A stretch of 64,000 nt of DNA, taken from the NCBI RefSeq assembly GCF_000696575.1, contig NZ_JMSQ01000001.1, positions 248,001 through 312,000 on the forward strand, in the 5' to 3' direction. Position numbers and translations under genes: made by a program. Below are positions 38,288-47,634 of the stretch, one piece after another. Each line of letters begins with the position of its first letter. The first letter of the stretch is position 1. Source of the stretch: Siccibacter colletis (GTDB lineage Bacteria; Pseudomonadota; Gammaproteobacteria; Enterobacterales; Enterobacteriaceae). Below the pieces are notes generated by a model. That model was not told the DNA's origin, did no database searches, and saw nothing but the letters and a program-made list of their open reading frames with translations.

Positions 38288-39307
38288 TCAGCCCTCTGTC
38301 GGTTCGGAGACCTGACCAATTGTTACGGCAGACTCGTCGATTGCCGCGTAAAGCTCCGGCACTTCAACCGCGTAGCCTTCATTACGCAGATACTTGTTCT
38401 CGTACTGCTTGCGGTCTTCAACAAACTCCGCCTTACGCTGACGCGTGCCGCGCTGGGTGTAGATATGCAGGTTTGACAGTGGGGTTACCACCATGCGCTT
38501 ACCTGGCATAAATGGCGGCACAATGGCCTGGCGGCCCGCGATAGTGCTTCCCAGCATCTGCGCCGCGATTTTCTCAGTAGGCTTGTCAGCCCCCTGATAC
38601 AGTCGGTACTGCTCAGCGGCCACCAGATCGGCCCCGACAAGTACCACCAGGCGCGGGTCGTTGCGGAACTGCTGCGGGATTTTGGTATTGATGAGATCGG
38701 AAGCCATCGCGTCGAGCGAGCGATAATCCCCTTTGTCATCCAGGGTAAGCGCCTCAGTGATGATTTGCTTGCCACCATCGAAACCTTTCATGCGCTCATG
38801 CCAGCCAACGTTGACGTCTTCGCCGTTCGGGTTTTCAGTCGGGTTGGTAGTTTCAGCAATGCTTTTACCGTTGAAGCCAATGCGCAGCATATCCAGCGCA
38901 AACGCCTGATTAGAGAAAGCCTGTACCAGCTGGAAAAACTCTGCTTCGCTTCCGGCGTTTGCCCACACAGAAAGCAGGTTCCAGCGCAGCGCAGCACATG
39001 AATCCGTTTCGACCAGCTTGTAATCGTTGCCGTCAACGCCCACGCGTTTGATAAAACGGCCATCGGCGTTGCGCCCGGTGTGAAGCGCTGATGCGCCTAC
39101 AGACACAACCTGGCCGCTCAGCTGGTCAACATCTGCGCAGGTGATGAGGCTCAGAAATTCAACAGATTCCAGCAGCGCACTGCGCAGGGACGTTTCCTGC
39201 GGATCGGTTAATTTGAATGCGCGTGACGGGTTATTAACGCTGTAATGGCCCGCCAGTCCGGCGGAATACGCGTCAATAAAATCCAGCGCACGTTGATTCA
39301 GTTGCAT
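38288..39307 (-). CDS. Major capsid protein gpN
   Basis: This 339-aa protein is a P2 N homologue with an HK97-type fold expected. Typical parts are LLESVEFLSLITCADVDQL-like ESVEFLSLITCADVDQLSG, IGFNGKSIAETTNPTENP and MLGSTIAGRQAIVPPFMPG. It follows scaffold O, which processes its N-terminus in P2. Confidence 0.93.
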   Translation of the reverse strand: MQLNQRALDFIDAYSAGLAGHYSVNNPSRAFKLTDPQETSLRSALLESVEFLSLITCADVDQLSGQVVSVGASALHTGRNADGRFIKRVGVDGNDYKLVETDSCAALRWNLLSVWANAGSEAEFFQLVQAFSNQAFALDMLRIGFNGKSIAETTNPTENPNGEDVNVGWHERMKGFDGGKQIITEALTLDDKGDYRSLDAMASDLINTKIPQQFRNDPRLVVLVGADLVAAEQYRLYQGADKPTEKIAAQMLGSTIAGRQAIVPPFMPGKRMVVTPLSNLHIYTQRGTRQRKAEFVEDRKQYENKYLRNEGYAVEVPELYAAIDESAVTIGQVSEPTEG

Positions 39308-39371
39308 ATATTCCCCTCGCGTTAACGCGATGAATAATTAAAAAATTCCGCTAAATAAATTCAGCTACTGA

Positions 39372-40187
39372 TTAAATGAAGTTGAATTTGCCGCTGCTTT
39401 TGCTTTTATCGCCGAACTGACGCTGCGGAAGCTTGGTGACTTTTTTATCCAGCTTGCTGAAATTGGTCAGGATGGTAGGCAGACTTTCACGCAGTGAGGC
39501 AAACTCCTGGGTATCGACCACTTCAGCGATGGTATCAATATCACCCTGCGCGGTATTAACTGCTTCCTCCAGTGCTGCCAGACGTTGCTCAATAGCGTTC
39601 ACGGCTTCGGCCAGCGCCTGTAATTTTTCGTCACTGCCAGGCGTATTATCATCATCGCCTTCAGCAAAAGTGTGCTGCTTCGGTTTAATACCGAAAAGTT
39701 TTTGCCAGTTAGACATATCTGTTTCCTGTTTAAATTTTTTATCAGAGGTTATTACGCACGGGTAATAACCGGATTTAGGCTTATTACGTCTGCTGCTGAA
39801 ACGTAATCGTGTTGTGCCAACGCTTGCGGGGCTGTCTGTAACAGCAAGCCCCTTGAGATACGTGCGCCCGGTGCCGCGCCAGTCTTCTTCCGGCTCAATA
39901 GAGAAAAAGACCAGCTGATCGTCACGGTTGGCGTAAATCAGGCTCATGCTGGGGCTGATTTTTGCGTAAAGCCGCGCCAGCCCGTCTTCACCTTCTTCCC
40001 AGCGCGCTTCCCGCACTTCCCCACAGGTTCCCCAGTCGCGTTCATGCTCCGGCCACAGTCTTGCCGCATAATGGTTAAAGTTATAGGTTTCGCCCATATC
40101 AATAATCCATTCACGGTAAATCTTTCTGCCGTCTACCGTATCCCCCTCGGTGGCAATACACAGCCAGTCAGTGACTAAATGAGACAT
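39372..40187 (-). CDS. Capsid scaffold/protease gpO
   Basis: This 271-aa protein has an N-terminal serine protease domain like P2 O: LCIATEGDTVDGRKI (Asp), NFNHYAARLWPEHER (His near 40) and GLAVTDSPASVGT (Ser near 107). Its helical C-terminal half (ALAEAVNAIEQRLAALEEAV) is the scaffold. GAGAGGAAATA precedes the ATG at 40187. It heads the minus-strand late operon and faces the P gene across a 160-bp divergent promoter region. Confidence 0.92.
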   Translation of the reverse strand: MSHLVTDWLCIATEGDTVDGRKIYREWIIDMGETYNFNHYAARLWPEHERDWGTCGEVREARWEEGEDGLARLYAKISPSMSLIYANRDDQLVFFSIEPEEDWRGTGRTYLKGLAVTDSPASVGTTRLRFSSRRNKPKSGYYPCVITSDKKFKQETDMSNWQKLFGIKPKQHTFAEGDDDNTPGSDEKLQALAEAVNAIEQRLAALEEAVNTAQGDIDTIAEVVDTQEFASLRESLPTILTNFSKLDKKVTKLPQRQFGDKSKSSGKFNFI

Positions 40188-40347
40188 TATTTCCTCTCGC
40201 CCCGCTGATATTGCAAAACGATTATTACGGATAATACAAAAGGCATCACCCTTATTAATTCTTATTACTTCGGATAACAGTGAATACCCGAACGATAAGG
40301 AATAACCTCCGCATAATTTTTCAGGCAGCCACGGCATAATTAAATCT

Positions 40348-42120
40348 ATGGCTAAATACTCAGAAGAACTGAAAGGCGTTGTGCGCGCACTATATCTGCG
40401 TCGTTATACGCCAAAGGAAATTGCATCAGAATTAAATCTGCCGAATGCGCGGATCGTTTACTACTGGGCTGAAAAAAATAACTGGGCCGATTTGCTCAGC
40501 TTTGAAAGCACTGAAGAAGCGATTGAGCGCCGCTACCAGCTGCTTGCCGGTCGGGACAATAAGTCAGAGGTAGAGCTTAAGGAAATGGATTTGCTCATCG
40601 CGCACGCCACGAAACTGCGCGCCCAGAGCAATAAGCATAAAGAGAAGATGGCCAGCGGAAACGGCGGCCATAAAGCGACAGAGGATGACAGGGACGGCGA
40701 CAAGCCACGCGGCAAACGGAAGTACAAAAAGAATGACATTTCTTCCCTGACACAGGATGACTTTGACTCCTGGGCCGGTGAGCACCTTTTTGCCTATCAG
40801 AAGCATCTGCGCCTGAACATTGGTCAGCAGGTAAGGAACATCCTGAAAAGCCGCCAGATCGGCGCGACCTGGTATTTTGCCTACGAGGCCTTTGAAAACG
40901 CCGTGATGACCGGCGACCCGCAAATTTTTCTGTCAGCATCCAAAGCCCAGGCGGAAGTATTCCGCTCTTATATCGTTAACATCGCTGAACAGTATTTCGG
41001 GATCACGCTCACCGGCAACCCTATCCGCCTGAGTAACGGCGCAGAGCTGCGTTTCTTATCGACCAATAAAAACACCGCACAGTCATACAGTGGCCATCTC
41101 TACTGTGATGAATATTTCTGGGTGCCTAACTTCGCGAAACTCAACGAAGTGGCCAGCGCAATGGCCACGCACGATAAGTGGCGCACCACGTACTTTTCAA
41201 CCCCATCAGCGAAAACGCACCAGGCTTATCCGTTCTGGACGGGTGAGGAATGGAAACAGGGCAGCAAGAAGCGCGCCGGTGTCCGGTTCCCGGACTTCAG
41301 CGAGATGCGCGACGGCGGGCGCTTATGCCCGGATGGACAGTGGCGCTACATCATCACGATGGAAGATGCCATTGCAGGCGGCTTTAACCTGGCCAACATC
41401 GATAAGCTGCGAAATCGCTACAACCCAACCACGTTCAACATGCTCTATATGTGCGTGTTTGTTGACAGTAAAGATTCTGTTTTCAGCTTTGCTGACCTTG
41501 AAGCCTGCGGCGTCGAAACGGAAACCTGGCAGGATCACAACCCCGATGCACCGCGCCCGTTTGGTGATCGCCCGGTCTGGGGGGGATTTGACCCGGCGCG
41601 CAGCGGTGACCTGTCGTGCTTTGTGATTGTCGCCCCGCCCATGCTGGCCGCCGAAAAATTCCGCGTGCTGGCCGTGTTTAACTGGAAAGGCATGAACTTC
41701 CGCTGGCAGGCAAAGCAGATCGAAACCCTGTTCAAAAAATACAACTTCACCTATCTGGGTGTGGATGTGACAGGGATTGGCCAAGGGGTATTTGACAACA
41801 TTCAGCACTTTGCCCTGCGCGTGGCCGTAGCTATTCGCTATGACCGCAACACGAAAAACCAGCTTGTGTTGAAGGCGGCCGATGTTGTGGAAAGCCAGCG
41901 TATTGAGTGGGACAAGAACCTGAAAGAGATCCCGGCCAGCTTTATGGCCGTTCGCCGCACCACAACGCAAAGCGGTGCCGCGATGACGTTTGTCGCTGAC
42001 CGTAGCCCGGAGACTGGTCACGCGGAATCATTCTGGGCCATCACTCACGCCCTGCATAACGAACCGCTGAATTACGAAAATAAACCTAAATCCCGGTGGG
42101 GAATCAAGAAGGCCGCATGA
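40348..42120 (+). CDS. Terminase large subunit (ATPase) gpP
   Basis: This 590-aa motor protein has an N-terminal helix-turn-helix (YTPKEIASELNLPNARIVYYW). Its ATPase centre includes LKSRQIGATWYFAYE (Walker A-like) and HLYCDEYFW (Walker B). A RNase H-like nuclease domain begins GGFDPARSGD and includes GVDVTGIGQGVFD. It packages DNA into the N capsid. It is divergent from O and overlaps Q, matching P2. Confidence 0.94.
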   Translation: MAKYSEELKGVVRALYLRRYTPKEIASELNLPNARIVYYWAEKNNWADLLSFESTEEAIERRYQLLAGRDNKSEVELKEMDLLIAHATKLRAQSNKHKEKMASGNGGHKATEDDRDGDKPRGKRKYKKNDISSLTQDDFDSWAGEHLFAYQKHLRLNIGQQVRNILKSRQIGATWYFAYEAFENAVMTGDPQIFLSASKAQAEVFRSYIVNIAEQYFGITLTGNPIRLSNGAELRFLSTNKNTAQSYSGHLYCDEYFWVPNFAKLNEVASAMATHDKWRTTYFSTPSAKTHQAYPFWTGEEWKQGSKKRAGVRFPDFSEMRDGGRLCPDGQWRYIITMEDAIAGGFNLANIDKLRNRYNPTTFNMLYMCVFVDSKDSVFSFADLEACGVETETWQDHNPDAPRPFGDRPVWGGFDPARSGDLSCFVIVAPPMLAAEKFRVLAVFNWKGMNFRWQAKQIETLFKKYNFTYLGVDVTGIGQGVFDNIQHFALRVAVAIRYDRNTKNQLVLKAADVVESQRIEWDKNLKEIPASFMAVRRTTTQSGAAMTFVADRSPETGHAESFWAITHALHNEPLNYENKPKSRWGIKKAA

Positions 42121-43157
42121 AAAAAAAGAACCGCTACCGGCAGCGCGACGCGAAAGCGCAGCCGAAAAATAAAATGAGCATTTTGCGCTTTGGGAAACCG
42201 GAGCCGGTACTGACTACCGGCACCGATTATCATGATGTCTGGTATGACAATGACGCAGACCACTACACGCTACCGATAGACCGCCTGGCTCTTGCCCAGC
42301 TGATAAACCTGAATGGCCAGCATGGGGGGATTATTCACGCCCGCAAGAACATGATCACGTCTGATTACACTGGCGGCGGTCTGACCCGCGATGAACTGGA
42401 AGCTGCGGTTTTCGATTTTCTCACCTTCGGGGATGTTGCCCTGGCCAAGATTCGTAACGGATGGGGCGACGTGATCGCCATTGCGCCACTGCCCGGCCTG
42501 TATACCCGACGCCGTAAATCAGGGGAATTTGTCGTGCTTCAGGAAGGAGAACCGCTCGTGTACGAGCCAGAAGACGTCATTTTCATCAAAATGTATGACC
42601 CTCAGCAGCATGTTTACGGCCTGCCGGATTATATCGGCGGCATTCACAGCGCACTGCTCAACAGTGAAGCAGTCATATTCCGCCGCCGCTACTACCACAA
42701 CGGCGCGCACACCGGTGGCATTCTCTATACCCGCGACGCGAGCATGACAGATGAGATGGAGGAAGAGATTGAAACGCAGCTGCGTGACAGCAAGGGGATC
42801 GGTAACTTCTCAACTATCCTCGTAAACATTCCTGGCGGCGACAAAGAAGGGGTGCAGTTTATTCAGATGGGCGACATTTCCGCGAAGGATGAATTTGCCA
42901 GCGTGAAGAACATCAGCGCCCAGGACGTTCTGAACGCCCATCGGTTCCCCGCCGGGCTGGCCGGGCAAATCGCGCAGAATGCTGCCGGGCTGGGTGACCC
43001 TGAAAAAGCTGAAAAAACGTATAAAAAAAATGAGGTAATGCCGGTGCAGCGTCGCTTTATGGAAGCGCTCAGCGATGACAGCGATGTACCGCCTTTTCTG
43101 TACCTGAAATTCTCGATAGAAACTGCCAATAAAACAACGGATAAGGATGCGGCATAA
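42117..43157 (+). CDS. Portal protein gpQ
   Basis: This 346-aa protein is the P2-type portal. Typical segments are MSILRFGKPEPVLTTGTDY, HGGIIHARKNMITSDYTGGG, PLVYEPEDVIFIKMYDPQQH and FPAGLAGQIAQNAAGLGD. The start at 42117 overlaps the P stop as ATGA. A run of A follows the ATG (MKKKN). Confidence 0.93.
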   Translation: MKKKNRYRQRDAKAQPKNKMSILRFGKPEPVLTTGTDYHDVWYDNDADHYTLPIDRLALAQLINLNGQHGGIIHARKNMITSDYTGGGLTRDELEAAVFDFLTFGDVALAKIRNGWGDVIAIAPLPGLYTRRRKSGEFVVLQEGEPLVYEPEDVIFIKMYDPQQHVYGLPDYIGGIHSALLNSEAVIFRRRYYHNGAHTGGILYTRDASMTDEMEEEIETQLRDSKGIGNFSTILVNIPGGDKEGVQFIQMGDISAKDEFASVKNISAQDVLNAHRFPAGLAGQIAQNAAGLGDPEKAEKTYKKNEVMPVQRRFMEALSDDSDVPPFLYLKFSIETANKTTDKDAA

Positions 43158-43477
43158 TGCAAAAAAGGTTAAAATCCAGGCATTATTTGACAGCCGGAGA
43201 GCGGAACGTGAGAGTGTTAAAAATTGAATGCCCGGAATGTGGCGCTAAGGCTGTGATCCGGAAAACGAACCGCAAACACCGGCAGATTGCGGATATTTAC
43301 TGTTCCTGCGCTGACGTGGAGTGTGGTCATACTTTCGTTATGAACCTGACTTTTTCCCACACCCTCAGCCCCAGCGCAAAAACGGGTGATGCCATGCTTC
43401 AGCAACTGCTAAGCACAATGTCACCCGATCAGAAACAGATGGCGCTTGACCTACTGAAAGCCACGCCCGCCGCTTAA
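43157..43477 (+). CDS. ogr: Ogr/Delta-type late transcription activator
   Basis: This protein of up to 106 aa has the Ogr zinc-binding pattern (IECPECGAKAVIR, then CSCADVECGHTFV). Ogr proteins turn on late promoters of P2-like phages by contacting the RNA polymerase alpha subunit. The ATG at 43157 overlaps the Q stop (TAATG). A GTG at 43208 with GGAGAG upstream would give 89 residues and a start nearer the usual one. Its place at the end of the P-Q operon differs from P2, where ogr follows gene D. Confidence 0.85.
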   Translation: MQKRLKSRHYLTAGERNVRVLKIECPECGAKAVIRKTNRKHRQIADIYCSCADVECGHTFVMNLTFSHTLSPSAKTGDAMLQQLLSTMSPDQKQMALDLLKATPAA

Positions 43478-43654
43478 ACCCCCGCTTTGGGGGTTTTTAA
43501 TTTCATTTCTGACTACGTCCTGCATTTCTTCAGCCATCTCGCTTATCCAAACCAGTGCGACAGTGCGATCTTTGAGGTTGGCACAATCAATGGTCGCAAT
43601 CCTTGCAAGTAACTCGATGCGCTCCAGCTTCGCTGACGCCTCAAAAAAATCCAT
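43451..43654 (-). CDS. Small hypothetical protein, prophage
   Basis: This 67-aa protein (MDFFEASAKLERIELLAR) is acidic and helical with no recognised family. GGGGGG 5 nt before the ATG at 43654 is an unusually strong ribosome site. It overlaps the 3' end of ogr on the opposite strand by 27 bp and lies downstream of the replication gene, probably as the last gene of the early operon. Confidence 0.55.
   Translation of the reverse strand: MDFFEASAKLERIELLARIATIDCANLKDRTVALVWISEMAEEMQDVVRNEIKNPQSGGLSGGRGFQ
43476..43498 (+). terminator. Terminator of the P-Q-ogr operon
   Basis: AAACCCCC / GGGGGTTT with a 5-nt loop, then TT, directly after the ogr stop codon. Confidence 0.85.
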
Positions 43655-43774
43655 TTGACCCCCCAATAATTTTTTACTGTACATTCATACAGTATACATC
43701 CACTAGAGTTTTCCGAAAGACGTTTTGAATATTTTTTACAATAATCCAATAAATATCATAACGTTGGTGACTAG

Positions 43775-45799
43775 CTATGCCCAGCCTGGCCAAATTTCTT
43801 CTGCCGGTGAGGCATAGCGCTCAATGAGTCGTCCATTTTTATAAATTAACGATGATTGCCCAAAACTCAGGGCTGCGCCCCGCGTTAAAATGTCTATTTC
43901 TTCATCACTACCATCAAAACCACGGCGATTCAGATCCAGTTTTAACCGTCTGCGGGTTCCACCCTCAGTACAGTTATTGACAGAACTCCAAGGGGCGGCG
44001 ATGCCGCCAGAAAAACCCGCCTCCGCTGGCGCTTCGGCCAACTTCGAAACCTTCTGCCACTTTACCAGGCGCGTACAAATTTCAGAGCCAGGCAGGCGCG
44101 GGCTATACACTCCCTGCACCCGTTGAATATCTTCCGCGTATTCGTTGCCCTGCTTCGTAATTTCATAAGCGAGACGAACAACCAGATCCCGGCGCGCAAC
44201 AAGGGGGCCGCCCTGCGCCTGTGTATATGACGCCCAGCATCCGACATCAGCAGCGGCCAGAACAGCATCCATTTCCTGGTCAACTAATCGCTGCTCACGC
44301 AGCCGACGCAGCTCGCGCCAGACCGTTACCGGCGCGCCGCCAATCTGCTGAAACTGGCGAATACGCCAGCGAGACGCCCACGCAGCCACAGATTTAGCCA
44401 TATCACGCATACTTTCCCCGGTTTCGTCGTCCTGCTCCCCGTCCATAGCGTAACCGTCGATATTTTTAGATATGTATTTTGCGATATAGCCCGTCGCTGA
44501 CCCCTTTTCAGGATCGATAGGCTCAACGTGAAAACGCGCCTTAAGCGCGTGTGGGGTCTGTAATTCTTCAGAATCTGCGATACGGGACTGATAGCAAAGA
44601 ATGTCGCGCACCGTTTCGACATCCTGCGGGCGCATAAACAGCAGCATATGCCAGTGCGGTGTCCCGTCGTGATGCGGCTCAACCACGCGGAAGCCAAACA
44701 CATGAATCCCGGCGCGGGAAATAGCGGCGCGCGCCTTGGCCCACACATTGCACAGATAACGCTGCGTGTCCTGCGGGTTACAGCCATTCCACTGGCCGAC
44801 AAAACCGCCCTTGCTGTGTACAGCATGGAAGCGTGACGGCGCTGTGATGGTATAGAACTCACCAGCCAGCCCCTGATCGTTGGCAATATCCTCAAAGCCA
44901 CGCATACGCACCATCAATTCGCAACGACGTATGGCCGGATTGGCAACGCTGCGATGCACCATGCTATCCAGCGCAATGCGGTTTCCTTCATCGTCCATCA
45001 GGTCGAATTTTTTGAAAAACTCCAGGTTGCGCTTTTTCTGCTCGACCCATTCGCCCAGGGTTTTACGCGAGACGTAAGCGCTGGCCGCTTTTTGCACCTG
45101 GCCAACAGCTATGGCCATATGCTCACGTTGCAGATCACGCGCTCGCTTCAGGCGCAGATACCACCACTCCGGCGCCATCAGGCGCAATATGCCGGACTGC
45201 GCCTGGCGCTCGGTTAATTTGTCTGCACAATAAGCGCCCCAGTAAGGGGCAGTGAAATTGATAGTTTGAGTAAGCGCGCCCAAATGGACGTATGCCAGGG
45301 CTGTGCGCCGGGAAATTTCCTCGTCGCTCCGGGCCTCACCCTCAAGTGAATCAGAAAAGTTATAAAGCTCCTGAGATAGCCAGGTTGCGACCTGCCCGGC
45401 CAGCTTCTTCAGCTCTGCCCGGTCAAGAGACGGCAGACGTGAAATCATCTTGCCGAAAGGCAGACTGGAAACATCCGGCGACAAGGCATACCGCGCCATT
45501 ACTGTGCGCAGCCGTGGCAATACGCTCTGACCAATCGTATGGCGTAAGAACGTATTGGCGCGACGACGCCCATCATGTGGGGCATTGAATAATTTTTCGT
45601 AGCGTTGGCCAAAATACCCGGCTAACCAGTCGGGCATTTCATGCAGGTACTGGGAACGAAAATCATGATCGGCTGGATTCACCTGCCATAATTTGCGCTC
45701 AGTCAGCGTTACATCTTTCGGGGTTCCCGGTGCGAAATGCTCTCGCCGCCATGCATCGACAGCATGATGATTTCCTACCGACAAAACATCATCACTCAT
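43775..45799 (-). CDS. Replication initiation endonuclease gpA (HUH)
   Basis: This 674-aa protein nicks the phage origin to start rolling-circle replication. The HUH motif HWHMLLF (preceded by VVEPHHDGTP) lies near residue 385. Two catalytic tyrosines are in YIAKYISKN (near 440), both conserved in P2 A. The P2 origin lies inside A; it was not located here. It is the distal gene of the early operon. Confidence 0.93.
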   Translation of the reverse strand: MSDDVLSVGNHHAVDAWRREHFAPGTPKDVTLTERKLWQVNPADHDFRSQYLHEMPDWLAGYFGQRYEKLFNAPHDGRRRANTFLRHTIGQSVLPRLRTVMARYALSPDVSSLPFGKMISRLPSLDRAELKKLAGQVATWLSQELYNFSDSLEGEARSDEEISRRTALAYVHLGALTQTINFTAPYWGAYCADKLTERQAQSGILRLMAPEWWYLRLKRARDLQREHMAIAVGQVQKAASAYVSRKTLGEWVEQKKRNLEFFKKFDLMDDEGNRIALDSMVHRSVANPAIRRCELMVRMRGFEDIANDQGLAGEFYTITAPSRFHAVHSKGGFVGQWNGCNPQDTQRYLCNVWAKARAAISRAGIHVFGFRVVEPHHDGTPHWHMLLFMRPQDVETVRDILCYQSRIADSEELQTPHALKARFHVEPIDPEKGSATGYIAKYISKNIDGYAMDGEQDDETGESMRDMAKSVAAWASRWRIRQFQQIGGAPVTVWRELRRLREQRLVDQEMDAVLAAADVGCWASYTQAQGGPLVARRDLVVRLAYEITKQGNEYAEDIQRVQGVYSPRLPGSEICTRLVKWQKVSKLAEAPAEAGFSGGIAAPWSSVNNCTEGGTRRRLKLDLNRRGFDGSDEEIDILTRGAALSFGQSSLIYKNGRLIERYASPAEEIWPGWA

Positions 45800-45938
45800 C
45801 GTAAACCGCCTATAGCATGCAGTTCCTTAATCACGCTGGCTGCGTTGCTATCAAACATATTCTTTAGACTTTCTCTTTGATTACATGGCATTGGTTCTGT
45901 AGCCTCGGGCAAAACTGAGTGTGACAAAAGGTACTGTG

Positions 45939-46241
45939 ATGCAACATAAATTGTTTAAGATGAAAGACAGTTTGAATTTGCCTTCATATGATTCAGCCAT
46001 TGCTGCATGGCTTGAAAAACAGCAGGAATCCCTTCCCGGAGTTCCATATAAAATCCTTATTTGCAACGAGAACGTTTTTTACAGAGCCATTACGTGTGAT
46101 GGGCTGGACGAATACGTTGCAGCACGTGAGTTTCTCCTGTCTCTGGATCTTGTAGATGCATCGGACTACGGAATGGGTTTGAAGGATTACGACTCTGTAT
46201 TTTTGAGTCAGGAATATATTGACCGGGCATCTTCTCGGTAG
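45939..46241 (+). CDS. Hypothetical plus-strand protein inside the early region
   Basis: This 100-aa protein (MQHKLFKMKDSLNLPSYDS to DRASSR) is not recognised. It runs against the early operon that surrounds it, so it would need its own promoter and may be a moron. The start at 45939 has a modest GGTA site; a GTG six codons earlier is also open. The reading frame is plausible but not proven. Confidence 0.45.
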   Translation: MQHKLFKMKDSLNLPSYDSAIAAWLEKQQESLPGVPYKILICNENVFYRAITCDGLDEYVAAREFLLSLDLVDASDYGMGLKDYDSVFLSQEYIDRASSR

Positions 46242-46289
46242 ATCCAGCAAACGCCACAACAAGGCACTGACTTTTAGTTAGAGAGGAGC

Positions 46290-46526
46290 TTACTGCCATG
46301 CCGCACCACCTTTACTTGCGATTGCGCACGCTTCAGCACGGATCAATTCAATTATCTCCGTAGCGCTCAACCCATCATTCGCAGCATGTGCCGCAAGCTT
46401 ATCCAAGCGAAGCGAACATAGGTCAGCGGCTGCGGCTTTACCTTCCTGCGTGGCTTTAGTGAGCAGACCTGACAGGTCTTTCATCGGTGCCGGGGTCGTG
46501 TCAACGAACATACGTTTAGATGTCAT
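46290..46526 (-). CDS. DUF2732-like early phage protein
   Basis: This 78-aa protein has LDKLAAHAANDGLSATEIIELIRAE-like text (LAAHAANDGLSATEIIELIR), the pattern I recall for DUF2732 proteins of P2-like phages. Function is unknown. GGAGAAATC lies before the ATG. It belongs to the early operon upstream of A. Confidence 0.75.
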   Translation of the reverse strand: MTSKRMFVDTTPAPMKDLSGLLTKATQEGKAAAADLCSLRLDKLAAHAANDGLSATEIIELIRAEACAIASKGGAAWQ

Positions 46527-46594
46527 AAAGATTTCTCCAGGGCAAAAGAATCCCCGGCCACGTAAGGGGTGGCCTGAAAATTCAGATGGTTTGA

Positions 46595-46996
46595 TTAGTG
46601 GAAAGAAGGGTTTTTGATTACTGCGGAATAGTTAGGCGCAGGCGTCTGATGTAGCTCATAGGTTGCGCGCCACCACTCGTGGATTAGCGCTTTGATCTCA
46701 CCAACACCCAGCGCGCCCGCCACGTAATAATTGCTGCGAAGCCCGGCCAGCGCCTCAACTTGCGTGGCGTCGCTTTCTGCTTCACGGTAGACGCAGCACC
46801 AGTACGCAGCATTTATTGCCAGCCAGTGGCGTGGATTGGTGAGGTGCTCCGTATCGTTGAAGAAAAACGGATGCAGAATCACACGTCCGCCTTTAACAGT
46901 ATTTTTGCTGGTGAAAGCTTCCGCATAATGCACAGGGACAAGCCAGGCCGAAAACTCCTGCGCCAGCGTTGTACTGTTTACTGAAATGATGCTCAT
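46595..46996 (-). CDS. Hypothetical early phage protein
   Basis: This 133-aa protein is not recognised. It is Trp- and Tyr-rich (HWLAINAAYWCCVYREAES, HEWWRATYELHQTPAPNY) and soluble. AAAGGAG precedes its ATG, and the preceding gene stops one base upstream, so the two are surely cotranscribed. Confidence 0.7.
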   Translation of the reverse strand: MSIISVNSTTLAQEFSAWLVPVHYAEAFTSKNTVKGGRVILHPFFFNDTEHLTNPRHWLAINAAYWCCVYREAESDATQVEALAGLRSNYYVAGALGVGEIKALIHEWWRATYELHQTPAPNYSAVIKNPSFH

Positions 46997-47407
46997 TTAA
47001 AGCTCCTTTAACTTTTCGCGTTGTTCAATGGTGTACAGAATTTCAGGGGCGATGATCATTTTTACGCCCCGCCCGACATGAACTTTTTTAACTTCAGGCC
47101 GGTTCGTTGTTCTGCGGGAAAAATCGCTATCACGCAGCGTTCCGAAACCCTCAAGCGTCAGGCGCGCCCGCGAAATACCATGGCGTAGCTGGATCATGGC
47201 GCGGTAATCCAGACGCTCGAAAAGCTCAGCCCAGCAACAATTGCTCAGGTGCGCTTTAAAGACTCCGGCCCCCGAATTAACAGCAGCGGCATGAAGTACC
47301 ACGCCACGCCATTCCGGGCTTAACTTATCCCACCAGTCAGCGGCCTCGCTGCGGTTGCTGAAGTGCTGGCGGCGTATACGTGACAACCAGACTTCGTTAC
47401 TGGCCAT
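46997..47407 (-). CDS. Hypothetical early phage protein
   Basis: This 136-aa protein (MASNEVWLSRIRRQHF) is not recognised. It has a helical N-terminal half (RSEAADWWDKLSPEWRGVVL) and a basic C-terminal half (GRGVKMIIAPEIL). The start at 47407 overlaps the preceding gene by 11 bp; three more in-frame codons lie upstream. It is a member of the early operon. Confidence 0.7.
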   Translation of the reverse strand: MASNEVWLSRIRRQHFSNRSEAADWWDKLSPEWRGVVLHAAAVNSGAGVFKAHLSNCCWAELFERLDYRAMIQLRHGISRARLTLEGFGTLRDSDFSRRTTNRPEVKKVHVGRGVKMIIAPEILYTIEQREKLKEL

Positions 47408-47624
47408 GACGACCACCTACTGAGCCGCATAAACGACGCGCACTGGTAGTTAGAAGGCGAATCACCGCCCAGTTGCGCATTTTCACCGGCTCGCAAGCAT
47501 TGAACTTGTATTGATGGCCGGGGTTCATACGCTGGCCGTTCGGCAACTCAAGCCAGCCGGTTGAACCACTGGCGAGCTGCTTGGATGGTGATTGTTTTTT
47601 CAGATAACAAACAAAGGCTTTCAT
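47397..47624 (-). CDS. Small early phage protein, possibly Fil-like (DUF2724)
   Basis: This 75-aa basic protein contains SGSTGWLELPNGQRMNPGHQ, which faintly recalls the DUF2724 (phage 186 Fil, filamentation) family. AAGGAGAAG precedes its ATG. The position right after CII also fits Fil in 186. The identification is weak. Confidence 0.55.
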   Translation of the reverse strand: MKAFVCYLKKQSPSKQLASGSTGWLELPNGQRMNPGHQYKFNACEPVKMRNWAVIRLLTTSARRLCGSVGGRHGQ

Positions 47625-47634
47625 AAACTTCTCC

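Noticed and set aside
40188-40347. Ogr-type late promoter sites between O and P
   Set aside because: The region must hold divergent late promoters, but no clear TGT-N12-ACA dyad could be placed by eye.
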